NCBI RefSeq assembly: GCF_001425825.1
Contig: NZ_LMDM01000003.1
Coordinates: 139,693-203,692, forward strand
Length of the DNA: 64,000 nt
Source of the DNA: Rhizobacter sp. Root1238
Lineage (GTDB): Bacteria; Pseudomonadota; Gammaproteobacteria; Burkholderiales; Burkholderiaceae_C
Direction of reading: 5' to 3'
A program made the translations under genes and the position numbers. This document shows, piece after piece, positions 1 through 9,763 of the stretch. Below the pieces are notes generated by a model. The model was not told the origin of the DNA. It searched no databases and saw only the letters and a list, made by a program, of their open reading frames with translations. Position 1 is the first letter of the stretch; each line of letters begins with the position of its first letter.

Positions 1-2
1 CG

Positions 3-548
3 CTGTATGCGGTGCGCAGCGGCAGCTTCAAGACCAGCGTCGGCACGCCGCCGCGCAACGGCCGCGTGACCGGCTTTGCCTTGCCGGGCGACCTGCTCGG
101 GCTGGATGCGATCGATGCCGGGCTGCACCGCTGCCAGGGGATCGCGTTGCAGGATTCCGAGGTCTGCGAGCTGCCGTACGACCAGGTCGAGCAGGCGCTG
201 GCGGCGTCGGGGGTGCTGCAGCGGCGCTTCCACCAGCTGATGAGCCGCGAGATCGTGCGCGACCATGCGCTGATGCGGCTGCTCGGCCAGCGCCAGGCGG
301 GCGCGCGCATTGCGGCCTTCCTGCTCGGGCTGTCGGAGCGGGCGCAGGAGCGCGGGCAGTCGGCCGCCGAACTGCGCCTGCCGATGAGCCGCGAGGACAT
401 CGGCAGCCACCTGGGCCTGCGCATCGAAACCGTCAGCCACGTGCTGACACGGCTGCGCGCGTCGGGCTGCCTGCGGGTGCGCCTGCGCGAGATCGACATC
501 GTCGACATGCCGGGCCTGCGTTCCGTGGCCGAGGGGCACGCTGCCTGA
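3..548 (+). CDS. Crp/Fnr-family regulator, 5' end outside window
   Basis: This is the C-terminal part (181 codons) of an Fnr/Anr-type oxygen-responsive transcription regulator. The reading frame is open at the window edge and begins LYAVRSGSFKT, typical of the effector-domain barrel, so the true start lies upstream of position 1. A cysteine in SEVCELPYDQ (fragment residue 55) aligns with the last iron-sulphur cluster ligand of Fnr. A helix-turn-helix follows at about fragment residues 129-151 (MSREDIGSHLGL...IETVSHVL). The recognition helix reads ETVSH where E. coli Fnr has ETISR. The gene converges on the cbb3 oxidase cluster, a classic Fnr target with a perfect Fnr box upstream of ccoI, so it is the likely local activator. 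The N-terminal cysteine cluster cannot be checked here. Confidence 0.9.
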   Translation: MYAVRSGSFKTSVGTPPRNGRVTGFALPGDLLGLDAIDAGLHRCQGIALQDSEVCELPYDQVEQALAASGVLQRRFHQLMSREIVRDHALMRLLGQRQAGARIAAFLLGLSERAQERGQSAAELRLPMSREDIGSHLGLRIETVSHVLTRLRASGCLRVRLREIDIVDMPGLRSVAEGHAA

Positions 549-593
549 GTCGTGCGCGTGCGGATGCCGCTCCGCGAACCGTCGATCTGCTCG

Positions 594-824
594 CTAGGGA
601 GCGTCGCTCTCCAACAGCGCCGTCAGCGCCGACGACGTCGCGATGGTGCCCCAGAAGATCAGGAAGGTGACGCTGTAGATCGCGCGCGGCGACCAGCCGA
701 TCAGCGGGCCGCCGAACCACTGGAATTCATTCGGGTCGACCACCACGAAGACCAGCGCCTCCAGCACGCCCGCCATCATGAAGGCCGGCCACAGGATCGT
801 GATGAAGCGGGTGCTGCGGATCAT
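594..824 (-). CDS. Small membrane protein at end of cco operon
   Basis: This 76-residue protein has two predicted membrane helices, at about residues 8-30 and 47-68, and no recognised catalytic motif. It lies 9 nt downstream of the ccoH-like gene in the same direction, so it is probably the last gene of the cbb3 oxidase operon. Similar small membrane proteins occur at this place in Burkholderiales cco clusters. A role in oxidase assembly or stability is inferred from position only. I do not recognise a named family. It converges on the fnr-like gene with 45 nt between the stops. Confidence 0.7.
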   Translation of the reverse strand: MIRSTRFITILWPAFMMAGVLEALVFVVVDPNEFQWFGGPLIGWSPRAIYSVTFLIFWGTIATSSALTALLESDAP

Positions 825-833
825 GGCGGCCGC

Positions 834-1070
834 TCAGGGTGCCGGCGTCGCGGCATGGTTGCGCGCCTGCTGCGCCGGCGCGGCCGCCGTCTTGGCCGCC
901 GCGACGCGCGCCGCGGCGCTCGCCGGCTCGTCCAGCACCGGGTCGACGTGCGTCCAGGCCAGCACCATCGTCACGATGCCGGCCACCACCACGGCGGCCG
1001 GTCCGCTGATCACCAGCCACACCATCCTGTAGCGCCACCACGGCGGCGCGAGCGTCACGGTCGGGGTCAT
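834..1070 (-). CDS. FixH/CcoH-like small membrane protein
   Basis: This 78-residue protein has one strong membrane helix at about residues 17-41 (MVWLVISGPAAVVVAGIVTM), preceded by PPWWRYRMVW. The rest is an Ala/Pro-rich tail. It sits 17 nt downstream of ccoG, where ccoH (fixH) is found in the ccoGHIS assembly set. CcoH is a single-span inner-membrane protein that stays bound to the cbb3 oxidase and helps its assembly. This protein is much shorter than classical CcoH (about 150-170 residues) and lacks most of its periplasmic domain, so it is better called FixH-like. ATG at 1070 was chosen because it follows the ccoG stop and starts just before the hydrophobic stretch. Confidence 0.7.
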   Translation of the reverse strand: MTPTVTLAPPWWRYRMVWLVISGPAAVVVAGIVTMVLAWTHVDPVLDEPASAAARVAAAKTAAAPAQQARNHAATPAP

Positions 1071-1087
1071 GCGTGTCTCCTTGTCGT

Positions 1088-2548
<1,461 letters not shown>

Positions 2549-2552
2549 CGGG

Positions 2553-3464
2553 TCAGGGCGTCGCCGCCGGGCCGCGGTTCGACAGGCTCCACACGTACGA
2601 CGCCAGCACGTGGATCTGCGCCTTGCCGAGCCGGTCCTTCTGCGCCGGCATCACGTTCAGCTTGCCGTTGTTGATCATCGCGGTGATGGCCTCTTCGCCC
2701 CAGCCGTGCAGCCAGATCCTGTCGGCCAGGTTGGGCGCACCGAGCGCCTGGTTGCCCTTGCCGTCGATGCCGTGGCAGGCGGCGCAGGCCATGAAGCGCG
2801 GCTTGCCGAACTGCGCGGTCGGGTCGTGCGCGCTGCCCGACAGGCTCAGCACGTACTGCGCGACCTCGTGGATCTCCTGCGGGCCGCCGATCGCCGCGGC
2901 CATCGGCGGCATCATGCCCTGGCGTCCCTCGGTGATCGTCTCCTCGATCTTCTCGGGCGTGCCGCCGTGCAGCCAGTCGCCGTCGGTCAGGTTCGGGAAG
3001 CCCTTGCTGCCGCGCGCGTCCGAGCCGTGGCAGGCGGCGCAGTGGTTGATGAACAGCCGCTCGCCGATCGCCATCGCCTGCGGCTCGGCCGCCAGCTTGT
3101 CGGCCGGCATCGTGGCGAAGCGCTCGTACAGCGGCGCCATCTCGGCCTGCGCGGCGCGCTGCTCGGCGTCGTACTGGCCGAGGCTGGTCCAGCCCAGGCT
3201 GCCGGCGGCGCTGCCGAAGCCGGGGTACAGGAACAGGTAGGCCAGCGAGAAGACCACCGTGAGCACGAACATCACCACCCACCACATCGGCAGCGGGTTG
3301 TTCATCTCGCGCAGGTCCTCGTCCCACACATGGCCGGTGCTGTTGTCGGCGGCCATCACCTCGCGGCGGCTCGCGATGAACAGCAGCACCAGGCAGGCCA
3401 GCAGGCCCAGCAGCGTCACCGCGCCGATGGTGATCGACCAGCCCTGGCTGAAGAAGTCGCTCAT
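2553..3464 (-). CDS. ccoP: cbb3 cytochrome oxidase subunit III, di-haem CcoP
   Basis: CcoP is the membrane-anchored dihaem cytochrome c subunit that feeds electrons into the cbb3 oxidase. The 303-residue protein has membrane spans at about residues 10-31 and 60-80. The second follows the NPLPMWW segment typical of CcoP. It has two haem c sites, both CAACHG, at residues 142-146 and 227-231. Distal methionines are available in GMMPPMAA and NVMPAQ. ATG at 3464 overlaps the ccoQ stop by 4 nt, indicating coupled translation. A longer upstream reading would run through ccoQ and ccoO in the wrong frame and is rejected. Confidence 0.97.
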   Translation of the reverse strand: MSDFFSQGWSITIGAVTLLGLLACLVLLFIASRREVMAADNSTGHVWDEDLREMNNPLPMWWVVMFVLTVVFSLAYLFLYPGFGSAAGSLGWTSLGQYDAEQRAAQAEMAPLYERFATMPADKLAAEPQAMAIGERLFINHCAACHGSDARGSKGFPNLTDGDWLHGGTPEKIEETITEGRQGMMPPMAAAIGGPQEIHEVAQYVLSLSGSAHDPTAQFGKPRFMACAACHGIDGKGNQALGAPNLADRIWLHGWGEEAITAMINNGKLNVMPAQKDRLGKAQIHVLASYVWSLSNRGPAATP

Positions 3465-3625
3465 CGCGCATCTCCTTCGCCGCGTGCATTCTCGTCGCCG
3501 AACGGCAGGCGTGCCGCTTCGTCGAACCGCGACTGGTTGCGCCGCGACCAGGCCCAGGCGGCAATGCCCAGGAACACCAGCATCGACAGCACCGTCACGC
3601 CACTTCTGAGGTCGTTGACATCCAT
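3461..3625 (-). CDS. ccoQ: cbb3 oxidase small subunit CcoQ/FixQ
   Basis: This is a 54-codon gene read from the sequence between ccoO and ccoP. The protein begins MDVNDLRSGVTVLSMLVFLG, has one membrane helix at about residues 10-26, then WAWSRRNQSRFDEAARLPF and a charged tail. This pattern of a helix followed by a basic stretch and 'F(D/E)EAA..PF' is typical of CcoQ/FixQ, the small subunit that stabilises the CcoNO-CcoP complex. ATG at 3625 lies 12 nt after the ccoO stop, with AGGAAT ahead of it. Its stop overlaps the ccoP start (ATGA). The order N-O-Q-P is the canonical one. Confidence 0.92.
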   Translation of the reverse strand: MDVNDLRSGVTVLSMLVFLGIAAWAWSRRNQSRFDEAARLPFGDENARGEGDAR

Positions 3626-3637
3626 GGGGTCCATTCC

Positions 3638-4264
3638 TTACTTCACCGAGGTGCCGAGCACCTGCAGGTAGGCGATCAGCGCATCGATCTCGGTCCTGCC
3701 CTTCACGGCCTCGCCGGCGGCGGCGATCTCGGCATCGGTGTAGGGCACGCCGACGCGGCGCAGCGCAGTCAGCTTCGGGGCCATCTCGGCCGGGTCCAGC
3801 GCGGCCGTCGTCAGCCACGGATAGGCCGGCATGTTCGACTCGGGCACCACGTCGCGCGGGTTGAACAGGTGCACGCGGTGCCATTCGTCGCTGTACTTGC
3901 CGCCGACGCGTTGCAGGTCGGGGCCGGTGCGCTTGCTGCCCCACTGGAACGGGTGGTCGTAGACGAACTCGCCGGCCGTCGAGTAGTGGCCGTAGCGCAG
4001 CGTCTCGGCGCGGAACGGCCGGATCATCTGCGAGTGGCAGTTGTAGCAACCCTCGCGGATGTAGACGTCGCGACCGGCCAGCTGCAGCGCGGTGTAGGGC
4101 GCGAGGCCCGGCGTCGCCTGCGTGGTGGAGCGCTGGAAGAACAGCGGCACGATCTCGACCAGGCCGCCGACCGCGATCACCAGCAGGATCAGCACGATCA
4201 TCAGGAAGTTGTTGGTCTCGATCTTCTCGTGCGAGAAGCCGGGGGTGGTGTGGGTATCAGCCAT
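3638..4264 (-). CDS. ccoO: cbb3 cytochrome oxidase subunit II, mono-haem CcoO
   Basis: CcoO is the monohaem cytochrome c subunit that passes electrons from CcoP to the catalytic subunit. The 208-residue protein has an N-terminal anchor helix at about residues 19-43, followed by the conserved haem site [10 protein letters not shown] (C73, C76, H77). Downstream are the family motifs [20 protein letters not shown] and [17 protein letters not shown] candidate axial methionine lies in [10 protein letters not shown]. The length matches the family. The start is 18 nt after the ccoN stop. ccoQ follows with 12 nt between. Confidence 0.97.
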   Translation of the reverse strand: MADTHTTPGFSHEKIETNNFLMIVLILLVIAVGGLVEIVPLFFQRSTTQATPGLAPYTALQLAGRDVYIREGCYNCHSQMIRPFRAETLRYGHYSTAGEFVYDHPFQWGSKRTGPDLQRVGGKYSDEWHRVHLFNPRDVVPESNMPAYPWLTTAALDPAEMAPKLTALRRVGVPYTDAEIAAAGEAVKGRTEIDALIAYLQVLGTSVK

Positions 4265-4282
4265 GGGGTGGTCTCCGCGGGC

Positions 4283-5725
4283 TCAGGCGTGGACGGGGCG
4301 CAGTGCAGGCACCGGCACCGGTGCGTAGCGACCCGAGGTGGCGGTCTTCACGACGTTCCAGGCCATGATCAGCATGCCGGCCAGGTACAGCAGGCCGCCG
4401 GCCAGCCGCACCACGTAGAACGGGAAGGTCGCCTTCACGCTCTCGACGAAGCTGTAGACCAGCGTGCCGTCGGGGTTGACCGCGCGCCACATCAGGCCCT
4501 GCATCACGCCGGCGATCCACATCGCGGCGATGTACAGCACGATGCCGACGGTGGCGATCCAGAAGTGCAGCTCGATCGCCCGCACGCTGAACATCTTCGT
4601 CTGGCCGAACATGCGCGGCACCAGGTAGTACAGCGTGCCCATCGAGATCAGCCCGACCCAGCCGAGGGCGCCGGAGTGCACGTGGCCGATGGTCCAGTCG
4701 GTGTAGTGGCTGAGCGCGTTGACGGTCTTGATCGACATCATCGGCCCCTCGAAGGTGCTCATGCCGTAGAACGACAGCGAGACGATCAGGAACTTCAGGA
4801 TCGGGTCGTCGCGCAGTTTGTGCCACGCGCCCGACAGCGTCATGATCCCGTTGATCATGCCGCCCCAGCTCGGCGCGAGCAGCACCAGCGAGAACAGCAT
4901 GCCCACGCTCTGCGCCCAGTCGGGCAGCGCGGTGTAGTGCAGGTGGTGCGGGCCGGCCCACATGTAGGTGAAGATCAGCGCCCAGAAGTGCACGATCGAC
5001 AGCCGGTACGAGTACACCGGCCGGCCGGCCTGCTTCGGGATGAAGTAATACATCATCCCGAGGAAGCCGGCGGTCAGGAAGAAGCCGACCGCGTTGTGGC
5101 CGTACCACCACTGCACCATCGCGTCCTGCACGCCGGCATACGCCGAGTAGCTCTTGCTCAGGCTGACCGGAATGGCCGCGCTGTTGACGATGTGCAGCAG
5201 CGCCACCGCCAGGATGAAGGCGCCGAAGAACCAGTTCGCGACGTAGATGTGGCGCACGCGGCGCACCGCGATCGTGCCGAAGAACACCACCGCATACGAC
5301 ACCCAGACGATGGCGATCAGGATGTCGATCGGCCATTCGAGCTCGGCGTATTCCTTGCCTTGCGTGATGCCCAGCGGCAGCGTGATGGCGGCCGCGACGA
5401 TCACCGCCTGCCAGCCCCAGAACGTGAAGGCCGCGAGCTTCGGCAGGAACAGCCGCGCCTGCGAGGTGCGCTGCACGACGTAGTAGCTGCTGGCGAACAG
5501 CGCGCAGCCGCCGAACGCGAAGATCACCGCGTTGGTGTGCAGCGGCCGCAGGCGACCGTAGCTGAGCCACGGGATGCCCAGGTTCAGCTCGGGCCAGGTC
5601 AGCTCGGCCGCGATGAACACGCCGACCAGCATCCCCACCACGCCCCACAGCACCGCTGCGAGCGAGAACCAGCGCACGCTCCAGTCACTGAAGACGGGCT
5701 GCGGGGCCGCGGATTCCTGAGTCAT
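4283..5725 (-). CDS. ccoN: cbb3 cytochrome oxidase catalytic subunit I CcoN
   Basis: CcoN is the haem b/b3-CuB catalytic subunit of the high-affinity proton-pumping terminal oxidase that reduces O2 at low oxygen tension. The 480-residue protein is built of membrane spans, about 12 as usual. Visible haem and metal ligands include the low-spin haem histidine in [14 protein letters not shown], the CuB histidine in [10 protein letters not shown], the histidine pair in [15 protein letters not shown], and the closely spaced histidines in [14 protein letters not shown]. It starts 29 nt after the ccoS stop. A near-Fnr box lies inside the end of ccoS, about 70 nt upstream, and may give ccoNOQP its own promoter. 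Confidence 0.98.
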   Translation of the reverse strand: MTQESAAPQPVFSDWSVRWFSLAAVLWGVVGMLVGVFIAAELTWPELNLGIPWLSYGRLRPLHTNAVIFAFGGCALFASSYYVVQRTSQARLFLPKLAAFTFWGWQAVIVAAAITLPLGITQGKEYAELEWPIDILIAIVWVSYAVVFFGTIAVRRVRHIYVANWFFGAFILAVALLHIVNSAAIPVSLSKSYSAYAGVQDAMVQWWYGHNAVGFFLTAGFLGMMYYFIPKQAGRPVYSYRLSIVHFWALIFTYMWAGPHHLHYTALPDWAQSVGMLFSLVLLAPSWGGMINGIMTLSGAWHKLRDDPILKFLIVSLSFYGMSTFEGPMMSIKTVNALSHYTDWTIGHVHSGALGWVGLISMGTLYYLVPRMFGQTKMFSVRAIELHFWIATVGIVLYIAAMWIAGVMQGLMWRAVNPDGTLVYSFVESVKATFPFYVVRLAGGLLYLAGMLIMAWNVVKTATSGRYAPVPVPALRPVHA

Positions 5726-5754
5726 AGATCGCCTCTTCTTTCACCATGATTGCT

Positions 5755-5949
5755 TCACGGGGATTCTTGGGGCGACCGGTCTGCGCGGGTTTGCGCTTGA
5801 TCAAGGGCAGCGTCGTCCGGGCCGAGGATTCGGCGGCCTTCGTCGTCCAGGTCGTCGAATTGGCCACGGTTCAGGGCCCAGCCGAACACGCCGAGCAGCG
5901 CGAGCACCAGCAGCGCCGACAGCGGGATCAGCAGGTACAGGATGTCCAT
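5755..5949 (-). CDS. ccoS: cbb3 oxidase maturation protein CcoS
   Basis: This 64-residue protein starts MDILYLLIPLSALLVLALLG, has one membrane helix, then GWALNRGQFDDLDDEGRRIL. This is the CcoS/FixS signature: helix, W-aromatic, RGQFDDL(D/E)xxGxxIL. CcoS is needed for cofactor insertion, with CcoI, into CcoN. ATG at 5949 lies 7 nt downstream of the ccoI stop. The longer reading frame running into ccoI is a shadow. A near-palindromic Fnr-like site at 5791-5804 lies inside its 3' part. Confidence 0.95.
   Translation of the reverse strand: MDILYLLIPLSALLVLALLGVFGWALNRGQFDDLDDEGRRILGPDDAALDQAQTRADRSPQESP
5791..5804 (-). promoter_or_regulatory. Candidate Fnr/FixK-type site upstream of ccoN
   Basis: Read on the minus strand this is TTGATCAAGCGCAA. 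One half-site (TTGAT) is perfect and the other (CGCAA) matches 3 of 5 bases of ATCAA. It also fits the looser FixK-type pattern TTG-N8-CAA. It lies within the 3' end of ccoS, centred about 72 nt upstream of the ccoN start, where ccoNOQP promoters are commonly found. The match is weaker than the box upstream of ccoI, and coding constraint on ccoS could produce it by chance. Confidence 0.4.
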
Positions 5950-5956
5950 GGAGCGT

Positions 5957-8161
5957 TCAGCGCGCGAGGCGCAGCGAGTTGGCAATGACCAGCAGCGAGC
6001 TGAGGGCCATGCCGAGCCCGGCGGCCCACGGCGGCAGCCAGCCGGCCAGCGCGAGCGGGATGCAGGCGGCGTTGTAGAGCGCCGCCCACGCGAGGTTCTG
6101 CCGCACCACGCGCACCGTGCGGCGGGCGGTGCGGCGCGCGGCGTCCAGGCCGTCGAGCCGGTTCGAGACGACGACAAGGTCGGCATTCGAGCGCGCGACC
6201 AGCGCGCCGTGGCCCATCGCGAACGACACGTCGGCCTGCGCCAGCACCGGTGCGTCGTTGATGCCGTCGCCGACCATCGCGACGCACCGGCCGGCCGCCT
6301 GTTCGCGCTGCACCGCGGCCTGCTTGGCCCCGGGGTCGGCCGCGCCGATCGCCGCGTCGGCGCCGACGCGGCGGGCGATCGATTCGACCCGCCGCGGCGT
6401 GTCGCCCGACAGCAGCACGCGCCGCCAGCCGGCCGCGCCGAGCGCGCGCATCGCGTCGACCGCGTCGTCGCGCAACTGTTCGTCGAATTCGAGGCGCAGC
6501 AGCGGCTGGCCGGCACGGCCGAGCCAGAGGCGCAGCACGTCGTCGCCCGCGGGCGCTGCCCCGACCCAGCCGGCGGCGCCGAGCCGCCATTCGACGCCGT
6601 CGCCGTCGCGTGCCGACAGGCCGTGGCCGGCGTGCTCGCCGACCTCGGACCACGCGATGCCGTCGTGCGGCACCAGCGCGGCCACCGCCTGCGACAGCGG
6701 GTGGCGCGACCAGCGCGCGAGCGCCGCGGCGCGCTGCAGCAGCGCGGCCTCGGGTTCTGGCGGGCTGCCCAGCACCCGCACTGCGGTGCAGCGCGGCTGC
6801 TGCTGCGTCAGCGTGCCGGTCTTGTCGAGGAACACCGTGTCGACGCGAGCCAGCACCTGCAGCGCCTCCAGCCGTTGCAGCAGCACGCCGTGCCGCGCCA
6901 GCCCGCGCGCGGCGGCGACGAACGCGGCCGGGGCCGCGAGCGACAGCGCGCACGGGCAGGTGACGATCAGCACCGAGACGACCACCCACACCGCGCGCGA
7001 CGGATCGAGCAGGCTCCACGCCGCGCCGGCCCCGGCCGCCAGCAGCAGCACGCACCACAGGAAGGGCGCGGCCCAGCGCTGCGCCGCATCGGCCGCCGGC
7101 GACCGGCCGGCCAGCGCCTCGTGCATCTGCGCGACGATGCGCTCGTGCCGCGTGTCGCCGCCGCTGCGCTCGACCCGCATCACGACCGGCGCGCCGATGT
7201 TGAGGCTGCCGGCCACCAGCGTCGCGCCGGGCGGCTTGTCGACCGGCCGCGCTTCGCCGCTCAGCAGCGATTCGTCGGCCTGCGTGCGGCCTTGCAGCAC
7301 GTCGCCATCGGCCGCGAAGGCCTCGCCGAGCGCCACCTGCACGCGGTCGCCGGGCCGCAGCGCGTCGCGCGCGACGCGCTCGGTCGAGCCGTCGGCGGCG
7401 AGCCGCAGCGCGGTGTCGGGCAGCGCCGACAGCGCACCGTCGAGCGCCTCGGCCGCCCGGTGGCGCGCCTTCATCTGCAGCCAGCGGCCGCCGAGCAGGA
7501 AGCTGACGAACATCGTCAGCGAATCGAAGTAGACCTCGTGGCCGAACGGGCCGCCGGGCTCGAACGCGGCGCCGGTGCTGGCGACGAAGGTGACGGCGAT
7601 GCCGAGCGCCACCGGGACGTCGGCGCCGATGCGGCCGCTGCGCAGGCTGCGCCACGCGCCCTGGAAGAACGGCGCGGCCGACCACCACAGCACCGGCAGC
7701 GTCAGCACCCAGGCGCCCCAGTCGAGCAGCTGCTTCATGTCGGGCGCGAGCTCGCCGGGCGCCGCGACGTAGTGCGGCGTCGCGAGCATCATCGTCTGCA
7801 TCGTGCAGAAGCCGGCGACGAACAGCCGCCACAGCGCGGCGCGCGATTCGCGCCGGCGCAGCGCGCGCGCCGGCGCGGGGGCGTCGGGCGCGGCGTCGTA
7901 GCCGGCACGGCGGATCGCGCCGATCAGCGCGTCGAGCGAGGTGCGGGCCGGGTCCCAGGTGATGCTGGCAGCGTGCGTCGCGGCATTCACGCTGCACCGG
8001 CCGGCACCGTCGACCGCGAGCACCGCCTGTTCGATCAGCCCGGCGCAGGCGCCGCACTGCAGGCCGGCGAGCTGCAGGCCGGCGCGTTGCGTCGCGGCGG
8101 TCGCGCCGGCGGCGGTGTCGCGGGCCGCGCGGTCGCGGGCGGTCGTCAGTGCAATGTCCAC
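5957..8161 (-). CDS. ccoI: Copper-translocating P1B-type ATPase CcoI
   Basis: CcoI exports Cu(I) across the inner membrane for cbb3 oxidase assembly. The 734-residue protein carries an N-terminal heavy-metal-associated domain with CGAC at residues 36-39, then eight-helix P1B architecture. The membrane metal site is CPCALS. The phosphorylation motif is DKTGTLT (D in VFLDKTGTLTQ) and the hinge motif is GDGINDAPVLAQADV. It heads the leftward cluster ccoI-S-N-O-Q-P-G-H. A perfect Fnr box is centred 43 nt upstream of this ATG, so if the site is class II the transcript would have almost no leader. A downstream start is then possible, although the metal-binding domain begins near residue 28. Confidence 0.95.
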   Translation of the reverse strand: MDIALTTARDRAARDTAAGATAATQRAGLQLAGLQCGACAGLIEQAVLAVDGAGRCSVNAATHAASITWDPARTSLDALIGAIRRAGYDAAPDAPAPARALRRRESRAALWRLFVAGFCTMQTMMLATPHYVAAPGELAPDMKQLLDWGAWVLTLPVLWWSAAPFFQGAWRSLRSGRIGADVPVALGIAVTFVASTGAAFEPGGPFGHEVYFDSLTMFVSFLLGGRWLQMKARHRAAEALDGALSALPDTALRLAADGSTERVARDALRPGDRVQVALGEAFAADGDVLQGRTQADESLLSGEARPVDKPPGATLVAGSLNIGAPVVMRVERSGGDTRHERIVAQMHEALAGRSPAADAAQRWAAPFLWCVLLLAAGAGAAWSLLDPSRAVWVVVSVLIVTCPCALSLAAPAAFVAAARGLARHGVLLQRLEALQVLARVDTVFLDKTGTLTQQQPRCTAVRVLGSPPEPEAALLQRAAALARWSRHPLSQAVAALVPHDGIAWSEVGEHAGHGLSARDGDGVEWRLGAAGWVGAAPAGDDVLRLWLGRAGQPLLRLEFDEQLRDDAVDAMRALGAAGWRRVLLSGDTPRRVESIARRVGADAAIGAADPGAKQAAVQREQAAGRCVAMVGDGINDAPVLAQADVSFAMGHGALVARSNADLVVVSNRLDGLDAARRTARRTVRVVRQNLAWAALYNAACIPLALAGWLPPWAAGLGMALSSLLVIANSLRLAR

Positions 8162-8197
8162 AAGGCGGAAGTCTGCTGCGTACGCCGCGCCGGCGAC

Positions 8198-8211
8198 TTG
8201 ATCCGGATCAA
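8198..8211. promoter_or_regulatory. Perfect Fnr box upstream of ccoI
   Basis: TTGATCCGGATCAA is an exact match to the Fnr consensus TTGAT-N4-ATCAA and a perfect 14-bp palindrome. It lies between the PepSY gene stop (8240) and the ccoI start (8161). Anaerobic or microaerobic activation of the cbb3 cluster by an Fnr homologue is established in many proteobacteria, and an Fnr-like gene flanks this cluster. Confidence 0.9.
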
Positions 8212-8239
8212 GCGGCGGGCCGGTCCGGGCGATCGGTCT

Positions 8240-9679
8240 TCAGAGCCCGAAGCGCGCCCGCCACGCACGCGGCAGCGCCGCATCGATCGCCCATGCGACC
8301 AGCATCGATGCGCCGAGCAAGGGATGGAGCAGCCCCAGCACCACCGCGATGGCGATGACGGAGCGCGCGAGGCGGTCGCCGTCCTTGCGCTCGGGCGCGG
8401 CCAGCCTGCCGCGAGGGCGGCGCTTCCACCACATCACGGCCGACGTGACAGCCAGCGCGACGATGGCCAGGCAGCCGGCCAGCATCACGAGCTGGTTCGG
8501 CAGGCCGAACTGGCGTCCGGTGTGCAGGCTGATTCCCCATTCGGTGGCCTTGCCGGCCACGCCGTAGTCGGCATAGCCCACGTCGATCAACGGCTGGCCG
8601 CTGTACTGATTCAGGTGGATGACGCGTTCGTGGGTGACGTCGTCCGGGAACAGCATCGCGGTGTAGACGCCGCGCGGGCCGTCGGGCAGGTTGACGCTGT
8701 AGCCCGCGGCGAGATGCAGCCGCTCGAAGGCCGTGATGGCGGCGTCGAGGCCGATGGCGCCCGGCGAGGACGCCGGCAGCGGTCCGCCGCCACCGTGCCC
8801 CGCGTGCTCCGCATGGGGGTCCCCCGCAGGCGCGGACGACAGCGGAACGGTCGCCTGGCCCAGCGTCCACGGCACCTCGCCTTGCTGCGCCATCGGCACC
8901 GTCGATGGCGGCGCCTTGCTCCACACGTACGCCGGGACGCCGATCCCCCAGGCGTTGGTCAGCGCGCCGAACTGGTGGCCCCAGAAGGCCGACCACGGCA
9001 GGCCGGTGACCGCGAGGAACAGGATGGCGATGGCCGCGAACGCGCCGGTGACGGCATGCAGGTCGCGCCACCACAGGCGCCTGGCCGGCGAACCGCGCAC
9101 GCTGATCACGCCGCCGGTGCGGCCGCGCGGCCACCACAGGTATGTGCCGGTCACGACGAGCACGATGGCCCAGCCGGCGACGATCTCGATGCCGTGGTTG
9201 GCGACCGTCCCGGCGATGACGAGCGAATGGATGCGCTTGACGACGTCCATCGGCTTGCGGTCATCGCGCAGGTGGCCGAGGACCGCGCCGGTCGACGGAT
9301 CAAGGTACATGGTGATGCGCTGGCCGCCGGCGGCCGCGATGCCGACCTCCACGCTGCGACCCGCCGCCGGGGCGGGCACGTAGCGCCTGACCTGGCCCGG
9401 AACGGCCGCGACCGCCCGCGCGACCAGCGCCTCGGGTGCCAGCGCCGTCGAGCTGGCCGCCGGCACCTGGAGCAGGTCGCGGTAGACGACGGCGTTGATC
9501 TCGTCGCGGAACAGGTACAGCGCGCCGGTGACGGCCATCATCACGAGAAAGGGCAGGCACAGCAGCCCGGCGTAGAAGTGCCAGCGCCACACGGCGCGGT
9601 AGAGGCTGCCCGACCGGGCAGCGATGTCGACGCCGGTGTCGGCGCTCGACTCGGAACGGGATGCGAGGTGATTCATCAA
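8240..9679 (-). CDS. PepSY-associated membrane protein
   Basis: This 479-residue inner-membrane protein belongs to the PepSY_TM family, often linked to iron or siderophore uptake and proposed to act as membrane ferric or siderophore reductases. It begins near a conserved WRWHFYAGLLCLPFLVMMAV helix (about residues 31-51) followed by TGALYLFRDEIN. PepSY segments follow (for example TMYLDPSTGAVLG), with further helices around VANHGIEIVAGWAIVLVVTG and ITSLHTGR-type histidine motifs. A His/Gly-rich loop HAEHAGHGGGG lies mid-protein and might bind metal. The DUF2946 gene lies upstream in the same direction, 84 nt away. Its own TonB receptor is not adjacent. A second PepSY protein occurs at 25544-26707. 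Confidence 0.88.
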   Translation of the reverse strand: MMNHLASRSESSADTGVDIAARSGSLYRAVWRWHFYAGLLCLPFLVMMAVTGALYLFRDEINAVVYRDLLQVPAASSTALAPEALVARAVAAVPGQVRRYVPAPAAGRSVEVGIAAAGGQRITMYLDPSTGAVLGHLRDDRKPMDVVKRIHSLVIAGTVANHGIEIVAGWAIVLVVTGTYLWWPRGRTGGVISVRGSPARRLWWRDLHAVTGAFAAIAILFLAVTGLPWSAFWGHQFGALTNAWGIGVPAYVWSKAPPSTVPMAQQGEVPWTLGQATVPLSSAPAGDPHAEHAGHGGGGPLPASSPGAIGLDAAITAFERLHLAAGYSVNLPDGPRGVYTAMLFPDDVTHERVIHLNQYSGQPLIDVGYADYGVAGKATEWGISLHTGRQFGLPNQLVMLAGCLAIVALAVTSAVMWWKRRPRGRLAAPERKDGDRLARSVIAIAVVLGLLHPLLGASMLVAWAIDAALPRAWRARFGL

Positions 9680-9763
9680 GACTCCTGGCGGCCGGCGCGA
9701 CGGCGACGGCGCATGTGCAACGACGGTGGCCCGGCGGGGCGCCGGCCATCACGATCGGTGGGC

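Noticed and set aside
549..593. Terminator between the fnr-like gene and the small membrane protein gene
   Set aside because: The GCGGA/TCCGC stem is short and lacks a T-run.
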